A stretch of DNA of 64,000 nucleotides from Halorubrum laminariae (lineage in GTDB: Archaea; Halobacteriota; Halobacteria; Halobacteriales; Haloferacaceae): the NCBI RefSeq assembly GCF_024494655.1, contig NZ_JANHDL010000001.1, positions 62,001 through 126,000 on the forward strand. The letters run 5' to 3'. Shown piece after piece: positions 58,991-64,000 of the stretch. The notes below the pieces were generated by a model that worked only from the letters and a program-made list of their open reading frames with translations, did no database searches and was not told where the DNA came from. Made by a program: the position numbers and the translations under genes. The stretch's first letter is position 1, and every line of letters starts with the position of its first letter.

Positions 58991-59057
58991 TGTGAAACTG
59001 TGTCCGTAGCTCCTTCCAGAAGTCTTTTGATGAGCCCGGTGGAAGGCGGACCATAGC

Positions 59058-60815
59058 ATGGCTGCGGACTTCAATTGGGCCGTCGGCGGGGAGGCCGGTG
59101 ACGGCATCGACTCGACCGGGAAGATCTTCGCGCAAGCGCTCTCTCGGGCGGGCCGACACGTGTTTACATCGAAGGACTTCGCGTCGCGGATTCGGGGCGG
59201 ATACACCGCCTACAAGGTGCGAACATCCGTCGACAAGGTACAGAGCGTCGTCGATCGGCTGGACGTGCTCATCGCATTGACCCCGCGGACCATCGAGGAG
59301 AACCTCAACGAGCTCCACGAGGGGTCGGTGATCATCTACGACGGCGAGCGGACCACGATGCAAGACGTCGAGATCCCCGACGGGATGATCGGGATCGACG
59401 TTCCGCTCAAGCGGCTCGCCGAGGAGGCCGGCGGGGCGATCATGCGGAACGTCGTCGCACTCGGTGCCGCCTGTGAGGTCGCCGACTTTCCGATCGAGAA
59501 CCTCGACTCGGCGCTCGAAAAGCGCTTCAAGGACAAGGGACAGAAGCTCGTCGACAACAACAAGGAGGCCGCACGCGCGGGGCGATCGTACGTCGCCGAG
59601 GAGTTCGACCACGAGTTCGACTACGATCTAGAGACGACGGAAGAGGATTATGTCCTCCTCAACGGCGACGAGGCGATCGGGATGGGTGCCATCGCGGCCG
59701 GCTGTCGCTTCTACGCCGGCTACCCGATCACGCCCGCCACCGACGTAATGACCTACCTCACCGGGCGCATCGAGCAGTACGGCGGTCACGTCGTGCAAGC
59801 GGAAGACGAGCTGTCCGCGATCAACATGGCGCTCGGAGCCGCCCGCGGGGGCGCGCGGTCAATGACCGCCACCTCCGGTCCCGGAATCGATCTGATGACG
59901 GAGACGTTCGGACTCATCGCCACCTCGGAAACGCCGCTCGTCATCTGTAACGTGATGCGCTCCGGTCCCTCGACAGGGATGCCGACGAAACAGGAGCAGG
60001 GCGATTTAAACCAGATGCTATACGGCGGCCACGGCGAGGTCCCGCGGTTCGTGCTCGCGCCCACGACGATCGCCGAGTGCTTCTGGAAGACCGTCGAGGC
60101 GTTCAACCTCGCCGAGAAGTACCAGATCCCGGTGTACATCACCGCAGACCTCTCGATGGCAGTCACGGAGCAGACGTTCACGCCGGACACCTTCGACATG
60201 GAGAAGGTGGAGGTCGACCGCGGCTTCGTCGTCGACGAGTCTACGATCGACGACCACATGAGCGAGTCGGGCGGCTTCCAACCCCACGAGATCACAGAGG
60301 ACGGCGTCTCACCGCGCGCGTTCCCCGGCACGGCTGACGGCGCGCACATGTCGACGGGCCTCGAACACGACGAGCAGGGCCGCCGGACCGAGGACACGGA
60401 GATGCGCGTCGAGCAGGTCGACAAGCGCAACCGGAAGGTCGCGACCGCCCGCGAACGCGAGGACTTCTCACCGCGCGAGTTCGGGGACGATGACGCCGAC
60501 ACGCTCGTGATCACGTGGGGGTCGAACGAGGGCGCGCTCGCGGAGGCGGTCGAGTTCCTCGACGAGGAGGGAATTTCGGTTCGGGTGATCTCCGTTCCGT
60601 ACATCTTCCCGCGACCGGATCTCTCGGCGGACGTGGAGGCGGCGGAGAACGTCGTCGTCGTGGAGTGTAACGAGCAGGGACAGTTCGCCGACCTCGTCGA
60701 GCACGACGTGCTCGAACGGGTCGACCGGATAAACAAGTACAACGGCGTGCGGTTCAAGGCCGACGAACTCGCAGTGGAGATTAAAGCCACCCTCGCGGCG
60801 GAGGTGGAGGCGTAA
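59058..60815 (+). CDS. korA: 2-oxoacid:ferredoxin oxidoreductase alpha subunit (2-oxoglutarate type likely)
   Basis: This 585-residue subunit fuses the gamma-type N-terminal domain (WAVGGEAGDGIDSTGKIFAQALSRAGRHVFTSKDFASRIRGGYTAYKVR) to an alpha domain (LNGDEAIGMGAIAAGCRFYAGYPITPATDVM, TATSGPGIDLMTETFGLIATSETPLVICNVMRSGPSTGMPTK). It acts with the beta subunit to oxidise a 2-oxoacid to acyl-CoA and CO2 with reduction of ferredoxin. Length and the neighbouring citrate synthase suggest 2-oxoglutarate, but pyruvate is possible. The beta subunit gene starts 3 bp downstream. Confidence 0.88.
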   Translation: MAADFNWAVGGEAGDGIDSTGKIFAQALSRAGRHVFTSKDFASRIRGGYTAYKVRTSVDKVQSVVDRLDVLIALTPRTIEENLNELHEGSVIIYDGERTTMQDVEIPDGMIGIDVPLKRLAEEAGGAIMRNVVALGAACEVADFPIENLDSALEKRFKDKGQKLVDNNKEAARAGRSYVAEEFDHEFDYDLETTEEDYVLLNGDEAIGMGAIAAGCRFYAGYPITPATDVMTYLTGRIEQYGGHVVQAEDELSAINMALGAARGGARSMTATSGPGIDLMTETFGLIATSETPLVICNVMRSGPSTGMPTKQEQGDLNQMLYGGHGEVPRFVLAPTTIAECFWKTVEAFNLAEKYQIPVYITADLSMAVTEQTFTPDTFDMEKVEVDRGFVVDESTIDDHMSESGGFQPHEITEDGVSPRAFPGTADGAHMSTGLEHDEQGRRTEDTEMRVEQVDKRNRKVATAREREDFSPREFGDDDADTLVITWGSNEGALAEAVEFLDEEGISVRVISVPYIFPRPDLSADVEAAENVVVVECNEQGQFADLVEHDVLERVDRINKYNGVRFKADELAVEIKATLAAEVEA

Positions 60816-60818
60816 CCA

Positions 60819-61682
60819 ATGAGCTCAGACATTCGATTCACCGACTTCAAGTCCGACAAGCAGCCGACGTGGTGTCCGGGATGCGGCGACTTCGGCACGA
60901 TGAACGGGATGATGAAGGCGCTCGCGGAGACGGGAAACGATCCCGACAACACCTTCGTCGTCGCCGGCATCGGTTGCTCCGGAAAGATCGGCACGTACAT
61001 GCACAGCTACGCGCTTCACGGCGTTCACGGCCGGGCGCTCCCCGTCGGCACGGGCGTGAAGCTCGCGCGGCCCGACATCGAAGTGATGGTCGCCGGCGGC
61101 GACGGCGACGGCTACTCCATCGGTGCGGGCCACTTCGTCCACGCCGTCCGGCGCAACGTCGACATGACGTACGTCGTGATGGACAACCGCATCTACGGGC
61201 TGACGAAGGGGCAGGCGTCGCCGACCTCGCGCGAGGACTTCGAGACGTCGACGAGCCCCGAGGGCCCCAAACAGCCCCCGGTCAACCCGCACGCCCTCGC
61301 GCTGGCGTCGGGCGCGACGTTCATCGCGCAGTCCTTTTCCTCAGACGCGCTCCGCCATCAGGAGATCATCCAGAAGGCGGTCGAACACGACGGCTTCGGC
61401 TTCGTGAACGTCTACTCTCCCTGTGTCACGTTCAACGACGTCGACACCTACGACTACTTCCGCGACTCGCTCGTCGATCTCAAGGAAACGGACCACGATC
61501 CGTCCTCCCGCGAGGACGCGAAAGATGTCATCCTCGACAGCGAGCAGGAACACCAAGGCGTCATCTATCAAGACGAGGAGTCGGTGCCGTACCACGAACA
61601 GCACGGCGTCGACGAGGACATGTCCGTCATCCCCGACGGCGCGCCCGAAGGCGCGACTGACCTCGTCCGCGAGTTCTACTGA
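60819..61682 (+). CDS. korB: 2-oxoacid:ferredoxin oxidoreductase beta subunit
   Basis: This 287-residue subunit has the TPP-binding fold: KQPTWCPGCGDFGTMNGMMKALAETG (CPGCG, where Cys ligands of the [4Fe-4S] cluster lie), GIGCSGKIGTYMHSYALHGVHGRALPVGTGVKLARPDIEV, and the Mg/TPP motif GDGDGYSIGAGHFVHAVRRNVDMTYVVMDNRIYGLTKGQASP. It has a third Cys in VNVYSPCVTFNDVD. Together with KorA it yields reduced ferredoxin. It lies directly after korA in one operon; a sensor-kinase gene with its own promoter follows after 94 bp. Confidence 0.92.
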   Translation: MSSDIRFTDFKSDKQPTWCPGCGDFGTMNGMMKALAETGNDPDNTFVVAGIGCSGKIGTYMHSYALHGVHGRALPVGTGVKLARPDIEVMVAGGDGDGYSIGAGHFVHAVRRNVDMTYVVMDNRIYGLTKGQASPTSREDFETSTSPEGPKQPPVNPHALALASGATFIAQSFSSDALRHQEIIQKAVEHDGFGFVNVYSPCVTFNDVDTYDYFRDSLVDLKETDHDPSSREDAKDVILDSEQEHQGVIYQDEESVPYHEQHGVDEDMSVIPDGAPEGATDLVREFY

Positions 61683-61742
61683 ACGACGGTTCGCGGTCGG
61701 GTTCGCATCACTCGCACCGCGCGTCTCACCGGCCGACGACAC

Positions 61743-61753
61743 AGCTATTTATC
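61743..61753 (+). promoter_or_regulatory. TATA box of the sensor kinase gene
   Basis: AGCTATTTATC lies 24-34 bp before ATG 61777, giving an expected leaderless start, and separates this gene from the kor operon. Confidence 0.6.
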
Positions 61754-61776
61754 CGCGACGTGAGCATTACGTACTC

Positions 61777-64000
61777 ATGGACGAAATTCGGGTTCTCCAC
61801 GTGGACGACGAGCCCGACTTCGCCGACCTCACCGCGGATTTCCTCGAACGGATAGACGACCGGTTCACGGTCGAGACGGCCACATCGGTCGCGGCGGGCC
61901 GTAGCGCGCTCGACGAGGACCCGGCCGTCGACTGCGTGATATCGGATTACGACATGCCGGAGCAGTCCGGGATCGACTTCCTCCGGCGCGTTCGCGAGGA
62001 TCACCCGCATCTCCCGTTCGTGTTGTTCACCGGGAAGGGCTCCGAGACGATAGCGAGCGAGGCGCTCCGGGCCGGTGCGACCGACTACCTACAAAAGGAC
62101 GCGGGCACGGAGCAGTACGAGTTGCTCGCGAACCGCGTCGCGAACGCCGTGCGGCAGGTCCGCGGCCGGCGAGCGGAACAGCGCCTCGTCGAGGTCGCGG
62201 ACAACACCGATCAGCTCATCTTCGTCTTCGACACTGACTGGAGCGAGCTACTGTTCGTGAGCGCCGCCTACGAGGAGCTGTGGGGCCACCCGCGTTCGGA
62301 GCTGCGAGACGATCCGACCGCGTTCCTCGACGACGTTCACCCCGACGACCGTGACCGCGTACGAGACGCGATGGATCGACTCACCGCCGGGGAGTCGGTC
62401 AGACACACGTTTCGTGTTCGTCCCAACGAGGACACCCAGCGATGGATCGAGATCCGCGGTGAACCGATCCGCGACGACGCGGGAGAGGTCGTCCGAGTCG
62501 CCGGGTTCGGCGTGGACGTGACTGACGCACAGCGACGACGACAGCGCAGAGAGCGCCAGCGGGAGACGCTGCTCCGGCTGGCAACCGATGAAGCGGTGGC
62601 CGACGGCTCCTTCGAGACCGCGGTCCGAACGATCACGGAGGCAACCGCGAGGGTGCTCGACGTCGACCGCGTCAACGTCTGGTTGACCGAGCCGAAGGCG
62701 GGTATCGACGGAACGGCGAACTCGGCTGCGTCCGACGAGTTCCTCTACTGCGTCGACGACTACGACCGGCAGACGGGCGAGCACGACGCGGGGGGCAGGC
62801 TGCGAATCGACGACCATCCCACGTACATCGAGGCGCTCGAAACGAACCGCGCGATCGCTGTCGACGACGCCGCAAGCGACCCGCGAACGGCCGAGTTGGC
62901 GGACGGCTACCTCGAGGCACACGGCGTCGGCGCGCTGCTCGACGGGACGCTTCGTTCCGGCGGCGACGTGATCGGAATGGTCTGCCACGAACACGTCGGC
63001 GGCACCCGCAAGTGGACCGACGACGAGGCCGAGTTCGCAAGCGACGTGGCAGAGGTCGTCCACCGTGCGGTTCGGAACCGCGAGCGCGCAGCGCGCGAAC
63101 GCGACCTCGAACGGTACGAAACGATCGTCCAGTCGCTCGCAGACGCGGTGTACACGCTGGACGATGAGGGACGGATCGACTTCGTCAACGACGCGTACGT
63201 GGACATGAAGGAGGCGAGCCGCGAGGAACTGATCGGGAGACCGATAGTCGACTTCGTCGACGACGAGGTGATCGACCGGACGACTGCGATGTACGAGTCG
63301 CTCGATGAGCGTGATCGGGACATCGCTCGGATCGAATACGACTTCCGGACGATAGACGGCGATCCGATTCCGGCTGAACTCCGGTTCACGTCGCTTCCGG
63401 GGTCGGACGACGGGGTCTCGCGCGTCGGCGTGATACGCGACATCTCCGATCGAAAGCAGAGAGAACGCGAACTCAAACGCCAGAATGAGCGGCTCGACGC
63501 GTTCGCGAGCGTCGTCTCTCACGACCTTCGGAATCCGCTCCGCGTAGCCGCCGGGAACATCGAGCTCGCGAGGGAGTCGTGTGACACCCCCGGGCTCGAC
63601 GACGCCGCGAACGCGCTCGACCGGATGGAGGCGCTCGTCGACGACCTCCTCACGGTAGCGCGCGAGGGGAAGCCGGTCGAAGATCCGGACACGGTCGAGA
63701 TCGGAGATGTGGCGACAGCATCGTGGCGGACGGTCGAGACGGATGACACGACGCTTTCGGTCGAGATCGACGCGAGCATCCGTGCCGATGAGAGCCGGCT
63801 TCGACAGCTGTTCGAGAACCTCTTTCGGAACGCGATGGAACACGGTCCCGATTCCGATGGAGTGGACTCCGACGGGCCGCCCCTGTCCGTCACCATCGGC
63901 CCGCTCGCAGATGGAACGGGGTTCTACGTCGAAGACGACGGTGTCGGGATCCCCGTCGACGAGAGAGACGACGTGTTCGAGGGCGGCTACTCCACCGACC
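61777..64000 (+). CDS. Hybrid REC-PAS-GAF-PAS histidine kinase (3' end beyond window)
   Basis: The frame is open from ATG 61777 to the window end, 741 residues without a stop. A receiver domain (1-120) has acidic-pocket D10/D11 and phospho-acceptor Asp57 in VISDYDMPEQSG. Two PAS domains follow (about 145-250, with FDTDWSELLFVSAAYEELWG; about 450-560, with VYTLDDEGRIDFVNDAYV), with a GAF-like domain between (about 255-430). The HisKA phospho-acceptor is H582 in VVSHDLRNPL. The HATPase region has NLFRNAMEHG and VEDDGVGIPVDERD. Such receiver-first kinases in haloarchaea are often soluble multi-sensor proteins. The signal and output are unknown. Confidence 0.93.
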   Translation, partial: MDEIRVLHVDDEPDFADLTADFLERIDDRFTVETATSVAAGRSALDEDPAVDCVISDYDMPEQSGIDFLRRVREDHPHLPFVLFTGKGSETIASEALRAGATDYLQKDAGTEQYELLANRVANAVRQVRGRRAEQRLVEVADNTDQLIFVFDTDWSELLFVSAAYEELWGHPRSELRDDPTAFLDDVHPDDRDRVRDAMDRLTAGESVRHTFRVRPNEDTQRWIEIRGEPIRDDAGEVVRVAGFGVDVTDAQRRRQRRERQRETLLRLATDEAVADGSFETAVRTITEATARVLDVDRVNVWLTEPKAGIDGTANSAASDEFLYCVDDYDRQTGEHDAGGRLRIDDHPTYIEALETNRAIAVDDAASDPRTAELADGYLEAHGVGALLDGTLRSGGDVIGMVCHEHVGGTRKWTDDEAEFASDVAEVVHRAVRNRERAARERDLERYETIVQSLADAVYTLDDEGRIDFVNDAYVDMKEASREELIGRPIVDFVDDEVIDRTTAMYESLDERDRDIARIEYDFRTIDGDPIPAELRFTSLPGSDDGVSRVGVIRDISDRKQRERELKRQNERLDAFASVVSHDLRNPLRVAAGNIELARESCDTPGLDDAANALDRMEALVDDLLTVAREGKPVEDPDTVEIGDVATASWRTVETDDTTLSVEIDASIRADESRLRQLFENLFRNAMEHGPDSDGVDSDGPPLSVTIGPLADGTGFYVEDDGVGIPVDERDDVFEGGYSTD

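Overview
This window is chromosomal DNA of a halophilic archaeon (class Halobacteria). The evidence is the very high GC content, strongly acidic proteins, TATA boxes about 25 bp upstream of start codons with little or no leader, an archaeal transcription and information-processing gene set (TFB, RpoL, RPA operon, S15, S3Ae, KEOPS Pcc1, Gar1, SRP19, archaeal-type AlaRS), ferredoxin-dependent 2-oxoacid oxidoreductase and a NuoEFG-less complex I. Gene content suggests a Halorubrum-like member of the Haloferacales; the genus is inference only.

Layout. 1-4.3 kb: 3' part of a PGF-pre-PGF/PKD surface protein, a rhomboid-family membrane protein, lumazine synthase and a PLP aminotransferase. 4.3-13.7 kb: an MFS transporter, gatC-gatA plus a small DNA-binding-like gene, PolX, a haloarchaeal unknown, TFB, a cytosolic cobalamin-binding-like protein and two small regulators. 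13.7-16.6 kb: an SPFH protein, archaetidylserine synthase and the proteasome beta subunit. 16.7-18.9 kb: a 691-bp IS6-type insertion sequence with a perfect 8-bp target duplication, a 57-codon membrane-protein gene, a UDG-family gene, and a candidate small RNA with its own TATA box and terminator. 18.9-23.1 kb: a reduced asparagine-synthase-like gene with a PHP gene, then a TRAM-like gene with NhaC. 23.4-28.0 kb: the operon rps15 / degenerate RecJ-like / pcc1 / rps3ae, then rpoL and a glycosyltransferase. 28.0-38.7 kb: an unknown, an MFS transporter, the RPA operon (rpa/rpap/rpe), thiolase with its OB-fold partner, MutL and a glutathionyl-hydroquinone-reductase-like GST. 39.0-49.4 kb: the complete haloarchaeal nuoA-B-CD-H-I-J1-J2-K-L-M-N operon. 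49.5-64 kb: a zinc-finger protein, gar1-SRP19 divergent from alaS, an alpha/beta-hydrolase-fold protein without its nucleophile, a GATase, a PIN-ATPase-KH protein, citrate synthase, a flavin reductase, korAB and a hybrid REC-PAS-GAF-PAS kinase that runs off the window.

How the genes work together: citrate synthase and KorAB belong to the TCA cycle and make reduced ferredoxin, which is a plausible (inferred) electron source for the Nuo complex that lacks its NADH-input module. The rps15 and gar1/SRP19/alaS clusters are translation and RNP genes, and the RPA operon, PolX, UDG-like protein and MutL are DNA-maintenance genes.

The most unusual signals are non-coding. Two copies of a dispersed element (20891-21010 and 26317-26443) share two helices with compensatory changes and conserved linkers, suggesting a structured RNA on the + strand. 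A separate roughly 87-nt candidate sRNA lies at 18830-18916. No CRISPR array, rRNA or tRNA gene was found.
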